Assembly: GCF_001426685.1 (NCBI RefSeq)
Contig: NZ_LMFB01000001.1
Location: 1 to 48,692, forward strand
Source: Rhizobium sp. Root483D2
GTDB taxonomy: Bacteria > Pseudomonadota > Alphaproteobacteria > Rhizobiales > Rhizobiaceae
DNA: 48,692 nucleotides
Direction: 5' to 3'
The position numbers and the translations under genes are program-made. The stretch's first letter is position 1, and each line of letters starts with the position of its first letter. The notes beneath the pieces were generated by a model. It was not told where the DNA came from. It saw only the letters and a program-made list of their open reading frames with translations, and did not search any database. Positions 19,501-29,234 of this stretch are shown here, piece after piece.

Positions 19501-19552
19501 CCCCCCTCATCCGGCCCTTCGGGCCACCTTCTCCCCGCTGGGGAGATGAGGG
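19501..19552. repeat. Short branched palindrome, family A copy 1
   Basis: Outer arms CCCTCAT (19504-19510) and ATGAGGG (19546-19552) enclose two small hairpins, GGCCCTTCGGGCC (19513-19525) and CTCCCCGCTGGGGAG (19531-19545). A near-identical copy is at 36871-36921. It sits directly after the BrnA-like gene stop (opposite side) and before the family B element. Confidence 0.75.
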
Positions 19553-19562
19553 AAAAGTCCCC

Positions 19563-19802
19563 TTAATCCTTCGGGTTCGCCAGCATCACGGTGCGTAGCG
19601 CGTCGTTGATGCGGTCCTGCCAGCCGGGGCCGTCGTCCTGGAAATAGTGGAGGACGGCGCTGTCGAGCTTGATCGACACGAGTTCCCTGGTTTCGGGCAA
19701 GGCGCGTTTTTCGGCGGCGGGTGCCGGTGCCTTCTTGACCGGCTTGAACAGGGCTTCGGCGGCATCCATGGCGCTGACGGGGCGGCGGGGCGTGGTGGCC
19801 AT
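19563..19802 (-). CDS. BrnA-like antitoxin domain protein (orphan)
   Basis: A 79-residue protein: a Pro/Ala/Lys-rich N-terminus and a C-terminal ribbon-helix-helix-like part VSIKLDSAVLHYFQDDGPGWQDRINDALR (shown in pieces: VSIKLDSAVLHYF, GPGWQDRINDALR), the pattern of BrnA antitoxins (VSIRLDxDVLxxFRxxGxGYQxRIN). BrnA normally pairs with and neutralises the RNase BrnT and represses its own operon. No brnT-like gene is next to it; it begins 12 bases after the ribF stop and is likely co-transcribed with it. ATG at 19802 is preferred for the AAGGA eight bases upstream. Confidence 0.65.
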   Translation of the reverse strand: MATTPRRPVSAMDAAEALFKPVKKAPAPAAEKRALPETRELVSIKLDSAVLHYFQDDGPGWQDRINDALRTVMLANPKD

Positions 19803-19814
19803 CGGGATCATCCT

Positions 19815-20813
19815 TTAAGAATTTGCATCCGCAGCGAATGCGATTTTTCTGTCGATCATACTGAGCGGCCTGACGCCGGATAGCAATGCGCGCGCTTCGG
19901 CATCGTCCTTTTTCATCTGCACCACCAGCGGATCGAGACCGTCGAATTTCAGCTCGTCGCGCAGATGGCCGAAGAAGGAGACCGAACAGACTTCGCCGTA
20001 GAGATCGCCGGAAAAGTCGAAGACGAAGGTTTCGAGCAGGGCAATGCCGTTGCTGGCGACCGTCGGGCGCTTGCCGAAGCTGGCAACGCCATCGTGAATG
20101 CTGCCGTCGGCGCGGCGGAAGCGCACGGCGTAGATGCCGTTTCTCAGTTCGACTTCCGGCGGAAGCTGCATGTTGGCGGTCGGATAGCCCAGCGTGCGGC
20201 CGAGCTTCTTGCCGTCGATGACTTCCGATTCCACCGTATAGCGGTAGCCGAGCAGGCCGGCCGCCTGCGATACGTCACCCTCGCCCAGCAGCGAACGGAT
20301 GTGGCTGGAGGAAATCACTGCGGCACTTTCGTCGCGGAAAGCATCGACCAGCATCACGCCAAAGCCGTTTTCGCCGCCAGCGGCCATCAGGAAGGCCGGG
20401 CCGCCTTCCCTGCCCTTGCCGAAATGGAAATCGAACCCGGTGACCACATGGCTGGCATGCAGCCAGTCCATCAGGATCGAGCGGATGAAATCGGATGCGG
20501 ACAGCTGCGAAAACGTCCGGTCAAACGGATATTCGATGACGGCTGCAAAGCCCATGCCTTCGAGGACGCGGGCCTTGAGCGGCGCTGGCGTCAGGCGGAA
20601 CACCGGCTGGTCGGGGCGAAAGACGCTGCGGGGATGCGGCTCGAAGGTCAGCACCAGGGCGGGCACGCCGCGCTTTTGCGCTTCCTCCAGCGCCCTGTCG
20701 AGCACCGACTGATGGCCGCGATGCACGCCGTCGAAATTGCCGATCGCGATGACCCCGCCGCGCAGGGCTTCCGGAAGGGGTTCGCGGGTTTCGTTGCGAT
20801 GAAAAACCGTCAT
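19815..20813 (-). CDS. ribF: Bifunctional riboflavin kinase / FAD synthetase
   Basis: Converts riboflavin to FMN and then FAD. The 332-residue protein has an N-terminal nucleotidyltransferase domain with GNFDGVHRGHQ (25-35) and SSSHIRSLL, and a C-terminal riboflavin kinase domain with GRTLGYPTANM and NGIYAVRF. Length is typical. It follows the HAD-IIA gene by 49 bases (after allowing for its stop at 20863) on the same strand and precedes the BrnA-like gene. Confidence 0.95.
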   Translation of the reverse strand: MTVFHRNETREPLPEALRGGVIAIGNFDGVHRGHQSVLDRALEEAQKRGVPALVLTFEPHPRSVFRPDQPVFRLTPAPLKARVLEGMGFAAVIEYPFDRTFSQLSASDFIRSILMDWLHASHVVTGFDFHFGKGREGGPAFLMAAGGENGFGVMLVDAFRDESAAVISSSHIRSLLGEGDVSQAAGLLGYRYTVESEVIDGKKLGRTLGYPTANMQLPPEVELRNGIYAVRFRRADGSIHDGVASFGKRPTVASNGIALLETFVFDFSGDLYGEVCSVSFFGHLRDELKFDGLDPLVVQMKKDDAEARALLSGVRPLSMIDRKIAFAADANS

Positions 20814-20862
20814 GTCCGTGCGCCAGTCATCTCTTCAGTCAAAGTCGATCACGCCAAATCCG

Positions 20863-21711
20863 TCACGCGAGCCTGGGCATCCACCATTTCGGCGTGGCAC
20901 CCTCGCTTTTCAGGAATGCCGTCAATTTGGCCTCATCGGTCTTTTCGCCGATCATATATTCGGCGGCATGAATACCGGCGCTGATATAAAGCAGGTCAAG
21001 GCCGAAATCCTGGGCGCCCTTGACGTCCGTCGGCATGCCGTCGCCGACAGCGATCACCCGTGTCAGGTCGAGCCCGCCGCGCACGGCCTTGGCTTCCGAC
21101 AGGGACGCGCGGTAGATTGGCACATAGGGTTTGCCGGAAATCCGGGTTTCGCCGCCCAGTTCCTCATAGACCTTGGCGATGGCACCGGCGCAGGGGATCA
21201 GCTTGTGGCCACGCTCGACGACGAGATCAGGATTGGCGCAAATGAACGGAACCTTGCGTTTGGCAAGACTGGAGAGCGTAGCGCGGTAGTCTTCGGCCGT
21301 CTCGTTTTCGTCATCGAAAAAGCCGGCGCAGACGACGATCTCGGCTTCCTCGGACGAAACCAGGTTGACGCCGAGGCCTTCGAGCAGCGGCAGGTCCCGT
21401 TCGGCGCCGATGAAATAGACCTTCTTCGGCCCAGCCGAAATCAGCGCGCGGGTGACATCGCCTGATGTGACGATGCGGTCATAGGCGCTATCGGGCACGC
21501 CAAGGCCGCGGATCTGGACGATGACGCCGGGATGCGGGCGCGGCGAATTGGTGATGAGGACGACGGTCAGACCCTTGGCGCGCGCTTCGGTCAGCGCCTC
21601 GCAGGCCCCCTTGAAAGCCTCCACGCCATTGTGCAGCACGCCCCAGACATCGCACAGCACGACATCATAGCGGCTGGCAATGTCGCGAAAACTGTTGATC
21701 CGAACGGCCAT
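20863..21711 (-). CDS. HAD-IIA family hydrolase (TIGR01459-like)
   Basis: A 282-residue HAD phosphatase of subfamily IIA (NagD-like), with motif I DVWGVLHNG (21-29), motif II ITNSPRP and motif IV GDGMPTDVKGAQDFG. Members of this alphaproteobacterial group have no settled substrate. ATG at 21711 is chosen for the GGGAAG upstream and the family start MAVRINSFRDIASRYD. Likely the first gene of the unit leading to ribF. Confidence 0.85.
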   Translation of the reverse strand: MAVRINSFRDIASRYDVVLCDVWGVLHNGVEAFKGACEALTEARAKGLTVVLITNSPRPHPGVIVQIRGLGVPDSAYDRIVTSGDVTRALISAGPKKVYFIGAERDLPLLEGLGVNLVSSEEAEIVVCAGFFDDENETAEDYRATLSSLAKRKVPFICANPDLVVERGHKLIPCAGAIAKVYEELGGETRISGKPYVPIYRASLSEAKAVRGGLDLTRVIAVGDGMPTDVKGAQDFGLDLLYISAGIHAAEYMIGEKTDEAKLTAFLKSEGATPKWWMPRLA

Positions 21712-21835
21712 GCTGGCTTCCCGCAGAAAAGAAATGGTCGGGCTGACATCGCAGGCAGGCGGTAAAAACACAAGTCTTCATCGGGAAAATGGCGGCGGAA
21801 TTCCAAGGTTTCCGGCGTCAGACTGGTCCTGGACG

Positions 21836-23212
21836 CTAAAATCCGCGCACCAGCCAACAGGCAACCGCGCAGATGGCCAGCGTCAGCACGACGCCGCGCT
21901 TGAAGAAAAACAACAGCACGGCAGCCAGAAGCGCGAGGCAGAAGGACGCCGGCTGGAACGTGTCCCAGACGGGGAGCGGCATGGAAACCGGGCCGATCTC
22001 CAAACGCCGCACGCCGGAAAAAACGACGTGCAGGCCAAACCAGACGGCCAGATTGAGGATGACGCCGGTGACTGCCGCCGAGATTGCCGACAGCGCGCCC
22101 GACAGCGCCCTGTTGCTGCGCAGGGTCTCGACATAGGGGGCGCCGAGAAAGATCCAGAGGAAACAGGGAACGAACGTTACCCAGGTCGCCAGTGCCGCGC
22201 CGAGCATGCCCGACAGCAGCGGCTCAAAACCAAGCGGCGCGCGAAACGCGGCCATAAAGCCGACGAAGGACAAAACCAGCACCAGCGGTCCGGGCGTGGT
22301 TTCTGCCAGCGCCAGGCCATCGAGCATTTCGCCGGGTTTCAGCCAATGATAGGTCTCCACCGCCTGCTGCGCCACATAGGCCAGCACCGCATAGGCGCCG
22401 CCAAAGGTGACCACCGCCATTTTCGAGAAGAACAGTCCGATATCGGTGTAGACGGTAGAGAAGCCGAGCGCTGCGCCGATGACGAGGAACGGCGCGATCC
22501 ACAGGAGAAGCCAGGTGGCGAGAACCTGGAATGTGCGCGTCCAGCTTGCGGCACCTCCTTGAAAACTGCCGTCGATGACCGATGGACGGTCGGCAAGCGC
22601 CTGTTTTGCCGCCGCCGCAACGGCCTTTTCGCCCGTTGCCGGCTGCAGGCGCGTGGCGACGTATCCGGCGATGCCGGCAACCAGGACGACCAGCGGAAAC
22701 GGCAGATTGAAAAAGAACAGCGCGGCAAAGGCGAGCACGGCCACGAGGAGCGCGAACCGCGTTTTCAACGCCCGGCGGCCGACGCGGATGACGGCCTCGA
22801 TGACGATGGCCAGCACCGCCGCCTTCAGGCCGAAGAACAGGCCGGTCAGCCAGTCCGTCTGCTGAAACAGCCCATAGGCCGACGACAGGCCGAGTATGAC
22901 GAAAAAGCCGGGCAAGACGAAAAGCAGTCCCGCGACGATACCGCCGCGCGTGCCATGCAGCAGCCAGCCGATATAGGTGGCGAGCTGCTGGGCTTCCGGC
23001 CCCGGCAACAGCATGCAGAAATTCAGCGCATGTAAAAACCGGCTTTCCGAAATCCAGCGGCGTTCCTCCACCAGTTCGCGGTGCATCAGGGCGATCTGGC
23101 CTGCCGGGCCGCCGAAACTCAAAACACCGATCCGCGCCCAGACTTTTGCAGCTTCAGTGAAGGACGGATGGGCGGGTGTCACATTCAGGTCGTGTTGTTG
23201 GGGCAAGAGCAT
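21836..23212 (-). CDS. chrA: Chromate transporter ChrA (two-domain)
   Basis: An inner-membrane transporter of 458 residues of the CHR superfamily; characterised members export chromate driven by the membrane potential. It has two homologous halves: the first with VLSFGGPAGQIALMH and MLLPGPEAQQLATYIGW, the second with VTFGGAYAVLAYV and ALAETTPGPLVLVLSFVGF. About ten to twelve membrane spans are evident. No chrB regulator is adjacent. It is divergent from groESL, with the CIRCE/RpoH region between. Confidence 0.92.
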   Translation of the reverse strand: MLLPQQHDLNVTPAHPSFTEAAKVWARIGVLSFGGPAGQIALMHRELVEERRWISESRFLHALNFCMLLPGPEAQQLATYIGWLLHGTRGGIVAGLLFVLPGFFVILGLSSAYGLFQQTDWLTGLFFGLKAAVLAIVIEAVIRVGRRALKTRFALLVAVLAFAALFFFNLPFPLVVLVAGIAGYVATRLQPATGEKAVAAAAKQALADRPSVIDGSFQGGAASWTRTFQVLATWLLLWIAPFLVIGAALGFSTVYTDIGLFFSKMAVVTFGGAYAVLAYVAQQAVETYHWLKPGEMLDGLALAETTPGPLVLVLSFVGFMAAFRAPLGFEPLLSGMLGAALATWVTFVPCFLWIFLGAPYVETLRSNRALSGALSAISAAVTGVILNLAVWFGLHVVFSGVRRLEIGPVSMPLPVWDTFQPASFCLALLAAVLLFFFKRGVVLTLAICAVACWLVRGF

Positions 23213-23258
23213 GCCGGTCAGATAACCATGATCGATGAAATATTTTCGACAGGCCGTT

Positions 23259-23287
23259 CTTGACTCATCTCGCGGCCGTCCTTATCT
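23259..23287 (+). promoter_or_regulatory. RpoH (sigma-32)-type promoter of groESL
   Basis: CTTG at 23259-23262 and CTTATCT at 23281-23287 are 18 bases apart, which fits the alphaproteobacterial sigma-32 pattern CTTG-N17/18-CYTATNT. It lies directly upstream of the CIRCE element, so both heat-shock controls act on groESL. Confidence 0.75.
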
Positions 23288-23295
23288 CCAAGCCG

Positions 23296-23322
23296 CTAGC
23301 ACTCAGACAAGAGGAGTGCTAA
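23296..23322 (+). promoter_or_regulatory. CIRCE operator (HrcA binding site)
   Basis: Half sites CTAGCACTC (23296-23304) and GAGTGCTAA (23314-23322) with a nine-base spacer. This is the CIRCE consensus TTAGCACTC-N9-GAGTGCTAA with one change at the first base. HrcA represses groESL through it in many alphaproteobacteria. hrcA itself is not in the window. Confidence 0.95.
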
Positions 23323-23381
23323 CATCCATCCATCGGATCGCAAAGACGATCCGTGAAGTCATTTGATCGAGGGATTAGACA

Positions 23382-23678
23382 ATGACAAGCACCAATTTCC
23401 GCCCGCTGCATGACCGCGTCGTCGTACGCCGTGTCGAGTCTGAAGCAAAGACCAAGGGCGGCATCATCATTCCAGATACCGCCAAGGAAAAGCCGCAGGA
23501 AGGCGAAATCGTCGCCGTCGGCACCGGCACCCGTGACGACAAGGGCACGCTCGTCGCGCTCGACGTCAAGGCTGGCGACCGCGTTCTGTTCGGCAAGTGG
23601 TCGGGCACCGAAGTCAAGCTCAACGGCGAAGACCTTCTGATCATGAAGGAAGCCGACATCATGGGCATCATCGGCTGA
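23382..23678 (+). CDS. groES: Co-chaperonin GroES
   Basis: The 98-residue lid of the chaperonin, forming a heptamer on GroEL. It shows [14 protein letters not shown], the mobile loop [18 protein letters not shown] (residues about 18-35) and [16 protein letters not shown]. Length is normal. First gene of the groESL operon, 66 bases before groEL, under CIRCE and RpoH-type control. Confidence 0.98.
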   Translation: MTSTNFRPLHDRVVVRRVESEAKTKGGIIIPDTAKEKPQEGEIVAVGTGTRDDKGTLVALDVKAGDRVLFGKWSGTEVKLNGEDLLIMKEADIMGIIG

Positions 23679-23711
23679 TCCAGCCGGTTTCCACCCGTTT
23701 ACTTTCCATAA

Positions 23712-25388
<1,677 letters not shown>

Positions 25389-25437
25389 TCAGGCGTCAGC
25401 CTGTTACGAAGCCATCTTCCGGACATCCGGAACGGGA

Positions 25438-25468
25438 AAGGGCGAGCCGCAAGGTTCGCCCTTTTTTT
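25438..25468 (+). terminator. Intrinsic terminator of groESL
   Basis: Stem AAGGGCGAGCC (25438-25448) pairs with GGTTCGCCCTT (25453-25463) around a GCAA loop, with one G-T pair, followed by a run of T's. It sits 50 bases after the groEL stop. Confidence 0.9.
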
Positions 25469-25949
25469 GCGCGCTTGATGGCGGCAAAGACGCAGCCTCA
25501 TCCTCTGGTCGCTCCCCCCTTCGCGGAGCATTTTCTGATTGAACCGGGGATCATAGCTGCAATCTCCAATCTTTCTCCAGGACTGCAAAATATTTGTCAC
25601 AAGCCCATTGAAGCGGCTGAAAAAGCAATTATAACAGCGCACCAAGTGAACCACAGAGTCACGAGGGGTCTAAAAGACCGGAAGAATTGAAGACACACTA
25701 TATCAATTTTTCCGTATTAACTGTTTACCCAACATTCCTTTGATCCCAGACCGCAAAGCCTATAGATTTTCCTCGCGTACAATTTGTTTTGTCTTGCTGC
25801 ACCCTGGCAGGACCTTAAAGTTGAGCTTTCCTTTTTCTGTCGCAGGCCTGCCCCGGATTTCTACTGAAATTGCCGTATGGTTATGCTGCAAACTGGAAAT
25901 TGTTTCTTGAAAACCCTTTATGGGAAGAGACGAATGAATTTCGGATTTT
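25469..25949. other. AT-rich intergenic region
   Basis: About 480 bases with no credible gene. GC drops strongly in 25680-25950 (for example many T/A runs at 25680-25740), well below the surrounding genes. A 71-codon frame at 25475-25690 has no recognisable features. The segment may hold the promoter of the PAS-like gene that follows and could be a scar of past insertion. Confidence 0.5.
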
Positions 25950-26420
25950 GTGAATATTCCGGGGCCTGCCTTGTTTAAAATTGCAAGAACAGGTCTGTCA
26001 CAGCCGCCGGGCGCGGAGTCCTTTGCGCATGGCGAAAGCGGGCTGGAAGCGCTCGGTCAATTCTGCTTTTCCGAAGCCTGGTCGGGCGACCTGTCGAACG
26101 GGCTCTTTCGTCTCGGCGACAGCGCTGCTGCCATGCACGGCCTCAGCCATTCGGAATGCGGCCTGCTCAACCTGGTGCGCTGCTATGACAGCGCCGACCG
26201 CAATCATGTTCTGGCGCTGTTCGAACAGGCGGCGACGACCTCCTCGTCCTTCTGCTTTTCGACGACGATCATTCTCTCATCCGGCCAGAAGCAGCCGGTT
26301 TTCTGCATCGGCGAATCCACCGGTCTGGAACAGCGCTATTCCGGCGCGATCACCGGCGTGTTCTTCTTTCCACGCTTCCAGCTGGAAGCGCGCAGACATG
26401 TTTTCACCCGCCATCAATAG
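25950..26420 (+). CDS. Small stand-alone PAS-like protein, copy 1
   Basis: A protein of up to 156 residues with no recognised output domain. Its core, WSGDLSNGLFRLG (44-56), followed by SECGLLNLV, a helix with DRNHVLALFEQAAT, then FCFSTTIILSSGQKQPVFCIGES and GAITGVFFFP, follows the secondary pattern of PAS_3-type sensor folds. It is clearly homologous to 33471-33872: both share WxxDLSxGxFRLG, CGLL, EEAT/EQAT-xxxSFC, CIG and GVF. Three cysteines are conserved in the pair (70, 102, 119 here). GTG at 25950 is the longest start; TTG at 25971 aligns better with the paralogue start. Function unknown; PAS assignment is inference. Confidence 0.6.
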   Translation: MNIPGPALFKIARTGLSQPPGAESFAHGESGLEALGQFCFSEAWSGDLSNGLFRLGDSAAAMHGLSHSECGLLNLVRCYDSADRNHVLALFEQAATTSSSFCFSTTIILSSGQKQPVFCIGESTGLEQRYSGAITGVFFFPRFQLEARRHVFTRHQ

Positions 26421-26435
26421 GACAATCGCCAGCCG

Positions 26436-27653
26436 TTACGGCAGCAGCGTCTTCAAATCCGTCTGGGGATCTTCCAGACGGGCGCGGTCGGGCGTTAGGC
26501 CGAGGTCGAGCAGCTTCTTGCCGGTGACATAGGCCTTGGCATCGTTGAGCGCATCGACGGCAACCAGCTTGCCGGCCGTGAAATACCAGACGGAAACACT
26601 GCCCTCGCGCTGTCCCTTGCGCACCACCGTCTCGTCATGCCCGTGGCCGAAACCGGCGATCTGCAGCTTGACGTCATACTGATCCGACCAGAACCAGGGT
26701 TTTGGATCATAGGGCGCTTCGCCACCGGCGAGCAGAGCAGCCACGGCCTCGGCCTGATCGACCGCATTCTGCACCGATTCCAGCCGGATGCGCATGTCCT
26801 TCCACGGTAGAACGGCGCAATCGCCCATCGCATGGATCGAAGGGTCGGATGTGCGGCCGAAACCATCGACGATGATGCCATTGGCGACGTCGAGACCCGC
26901 AGCCTGCGCCAGCGCATCATTGGCGGTGACGCCGATGCCGACGATGACGAGATCGACCGGGATGGTGGACCCATCTGTCAGTTCCGCTGATGTTACCCGG
27001 CCATCGGTGCCGACCAGCCGGACAAGGCCCGTGCCTTCGCGGATATCGACGCCGCGCGAGGTATGGATATCCTTGACGAGATAGGATGTGGCAACGGATG
27101 CGACGCGCTGCAAAATGCGGTCGGCCATTTCGATGACGGTGACATCCAGCCCGCTCGAGCGCGCCACCGCCGCTGCCTCCAGCCCGATATAGCCGCCGCC
27201 GATGATCAGCGCATGCTTGCCGGGCTGCATTTCGCCGGCAAGCCGGTCGGCATCGGTGAAATCGCGCACCACGAAAACGCCCTCGAGGTCGCCGCCGAGA
27301 CTGGCCGGCAGCTTGCGCGGCGTCGAGCCGGTGGCGAGCGCCAGCACGTCATAGTTCAGTGTCGCACCGTCGCTGAGGGTGACCGTCTTGGCCAGACGAT
27401 CGATCGCCGTCACCGACGTGGAGAGGTGGATGTCGATATTATGCTCGGCGTACCAGCTTTCCGGCCGGTAGAGCAGCCGGTCCAGGTCCATCTCGCGCAG
27501 AAGGTATTTCTTTGACAGCGGCGGCCGCTGATAGGGGTGGCTGGCTTCCGCCGCCACGATCGTGATCGGGCGCTCGTCCTTCAGGGCCCGCAGCTTCGCC
27601 ACCAACGCAAAAGCGGCCTGACCGCCGCCCACCACAACAAGTCTGCCTGTCAC
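26436..27653 (-). CDS. FAD-dependent ferredoxin/rubredoxin reductase-type oxidoreductase
   Basis: A 405-residue flavoprotein that transfers electrons from NAD(P)H to a ferredoxin or rubredoxin-like partner. It has the FAD-binding VVVGGGQAAFALVAKLR at the start, PYQRPPLSKKYL, ATGSTPRKLP, the NAD(P)-binding ALIIGGGYIGLEAAAVA near residue 150 and AMGDCAVLPW, with the C-terminal reductase domain. No ferredoxin or P450 gene is adjacent, so the partner is unknown. Confidence 0.88.
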   Translation of the reverse strand: MTGRLVVVGGGQAAFALVAKLRALKDERPITIVAAEASHPYQRPPLSKKYLLREMDLDRLLYRPESWYAEHNIDIHLSTSVTAIDRLAKTVTLSDGATLNYDVLALATGSTPRKLPASLGGDLEGVFVVRDFTDADRLAGEMQPGKHALIIGGGYIGLEAAAVARSSGLDVTVIEMADRILQRVASVATSYLVKDIHTSRGVDIREGTGLVRLVGTDGRVTSAELTDGSTIPVDLVIVGIGVTANDALAQAAGLDVANGIIVDGFGRTSDPSIHAMGDCAVLPWKDMRIRLESVQNAVDQAEAVAALLAGGEAPYDPKPWFWSDQYDVKLQIAGFGHGHDETVVRKGQREGSVSVWYFTAGKLVAVDALNDAKAYVTGKKLLDLGLTPDRARLEDPQTDLKTLLP

Positions 27654-27699
27654 GTTTGTTCCACCCGTCGAGAATGCTTCTTTTCCTCAGACGTAGCCT

Positions 27700-27730
27700 G
27701 TCCGCCCGAGTGCCGTCAACTCGGGCGGAC
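27700..27730 (-). terminator. Perfect hairpin between GST and ferredoxin reductase genes
   Basis: GTCCGCCCGAG (27700-27710) and CTCGGGCGGAC (27720-27730) form an 11-base perfect stem with a nine-base loop. It follows the GST gene on the minus strand and precedes the reductase start. There is no run of U after the stem, so it may be a processing/attenuation structure rather than a classical terminator. A G/T-rich stretch with three imperfect GATTGGGTGT-like units lies at about 27738-27769. Confidence 0.5.
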
Positions 27731-27780
27731 AATGTGTAGATTGGGGTGTGGATTGGGTGTGGATCGGGGCATGCGCGCGA

Positions 27781-28488
27781 TCAGTCGCGCTTGGGAATTT
27801 CCATGCCCTTCTGGACAGCCGGCCGGGCAAGCGCACGATCGACCCAGGCCATAACGTTCGGGAAGCTCGCATATTCCAGCACATCGGCTGCGCCATAGAA
27901 TTTGCGGGCACCCTCGATCCAGGAATAGGTGGTGATGTCGGCGATGGTATATTGATCCCCCATCAACCATGTGCGTCCTTCAAGGCGGCCTTCCAGCACA
28001 CCCAAAAGCCGCTTGGCTTCATCCCGGTAGCGTTCCATCGGATAGGAATTATTGGCGACCTTGTCGGCGGCGAATTTGAAGAAATGGCCGAACTGGCCGA
28101 ACATCGGCCCGACGCCGCCCATCTGGAACATCACCCATGCCAGCGTCTCGTAGCGCCCGGCCGCATCGGCAGGAATAAGCTTGCCGGTCTTTTCGGCGAG
28201 GTAGACGAGGATGGCGCCGGATTCGAACAGGCCGATCGGCTTTCCGTCCGGGCCATTCGGATCGATGATCGCGGGAATGCGGCCGTTGGGGTTGAGCGAC
28301 AGGAATTCCGGCGTTTTCTGGTCATTGGTGCCAAAGGAGATCAGGTGCGGCTCATAGGCCAGACCGAGTTCTTCCAGCGCGATCGAAACCTTCACGCCAT
28401 TTGGCGTCGGCAGCGAATAGAGCTGGATAATATCAGGATTTTTGGCAGGCCAGCGGGTGGTGATCGGGAAGGAACTGAGATCGGCCAT
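27781..28488 (-). CDS. Glutathione S-transferase family, YghU/YfcG-like (Nu class)
   Basis: A 235-residue GST-fold protein. It has the thioredoxin-like N-domain with YSLPTPNGVKVSIALEELG, NPNGRIPAIIDPNG and FESGAILVYLAEK, then a helical C-domain with QMGGVGPMFGQFGHF and the N-capping box ADITTYSWIE. The TPNG motif and MGGVGPMxGQ are typical of Nu-class enzymes (YghU/YfcG), which reduce disulfides or organic peroxides using glutathione. ATG at 28488 is chosen for AAGGAG upstream; the longer frame is an artefact. Confidence 0.88.
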   Translation of the reverse strand: MADLSSFPITTRWPAKNPDIIQLYSLPTPNGVKVSIALEELGLAYEPHLISFGTNDQKTPEFLSLNPNGRIPAIIDPNGPDGKPIGLFESGAILVYLAEKTGKLIPADAAGRYETLAWVMFQMGGVGPMFGQFGHFFKFAADKVANNSYPMERYRDEAKRLLGVLEGRLEGRTWLMGDQYTIADITTYSWIEGARKFYGAADVLEYASFPNVMAWVDRALARPAVQKGMEIPKRD

Positions 28489-28626
28489 GAGGAACTCCTT
28501 GAGGTGGGAATTCGAATATAAGACAGTCGTGTCCAAAATGTCAGGGTGAGGTTTTGGAAATTTTGGAGGTTTGCTCCAGGGGGATTTTATCCTACTCTGC
28601 CACCCAGCAAACTTTGGAGCTGCCTT

Positions 28627-28890
28627 ATGGTGGAGAAACTGAGCATCACGCTTCCCTCCGAAATGGTCGATGCGATCAAAAGCCGCGTCGAAGCCGGGTC
28701 CCACGCCTCGACCAGCGAGGTCATTCGCGAGGCAATGCGGACCTGGCTGCGCCTTGAAGAAGAGCATGAAAAGCGTCTGGAAGTATTGCGGGCCCGGGTA
28801 AAACATTCACTCGAAGACTCCCGGCCGAACCTGACCGGTCAACAGGTGCGCGCGCGGCTCGACGCGCTTTATGCAAAACACAATGGTTGA
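28627..28890 (+). CDS. ParD-type ribbon-helix-helix antitoxin
   Basis: An 87-residue protein starting VEKLSITLPSEMVDAIKSRV and continuing GSHASTSEVIREAMRTWLR, the classical ribbon-helix-helix DNA-binding pattern of ParD/CC2985-type antitoxins, followed by a charged C-terminal helix that would bind the toxin. It would repress its own operon. The toxin start overlaps its stop (TTGA), showing translational coupling. Confidence 0.88.
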   Translation: MVEKLSITLPSEMVDAIKSRVEAGSHASTSEVIREAMRTWLRLEEEHEKRLEVLRARVKHSLEDSRPNLTGQQVRARLDALYAKHNG

Positions 28891-29219
28891 GCACAGTGCA
28901 GCGGCTTCCGGTCGAGTATCGCACCGATGCGGTTGAAGATATCGAGCGGCTGTTCGACGACGTCCTTCAAGCCAGCTCCGATGCGGTGACGGCCGCCCGG
29001 TTCACCGACCGGGTGTTCGAGCGCTGCGAGAAAATTGGCGATGCGCCCTTTGGCGGTGTCTCAAGAGACGATCTGGGTCCGAGCATCCGCATCGTACCCT
29101 TCGAGCGCAAGGCCGTTATTCTCTACGTCGTTGAAAACCAGGTAGTCTGGATCACAAATGTCTTCTGGGGCCGCCGTGACTATGCTGCGGTGCTAGGTCA
29201 GACTTTAAAGGATGAGTGA
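28887..29219 (+). CDS. ParE/RelE-superfamily toxin
   Basis: A 110-residue toxin of the ParE type (gyrase inhibitors in characterised cases). It has the family N-terminus LPVEYRTDAVEDIERLFDDV, a central GGVSRDDLGPSIRIVPFERKAVILY and the C-terminal ITNVFWGRRDYAAVL. The start is TTG at 28887, overlapping the ParD stop, or GTG at 28896. It is convergent with hisG, 15 bases apart. Confidence 0.87.
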   Translation: MSTVQRLPVEYRTDAVEDIERLFDDVLQASSDAVTAARFTDRVFERCEKIGDAPFGGVSRDDLGPSIRIVPFERKAVILYVVENQVVWITNVFWGRRDYAAVLGQTLKDE

Positions 29220-29234
29220 CGGCAAGCGGTTGGG

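Noticed and set aside
25475..25690. 71-codon open frame after the groEL terminator
   Set aside because: Lies in AT-rich non-coding DNA, has no ribosome site, no domain and unusual codon use.
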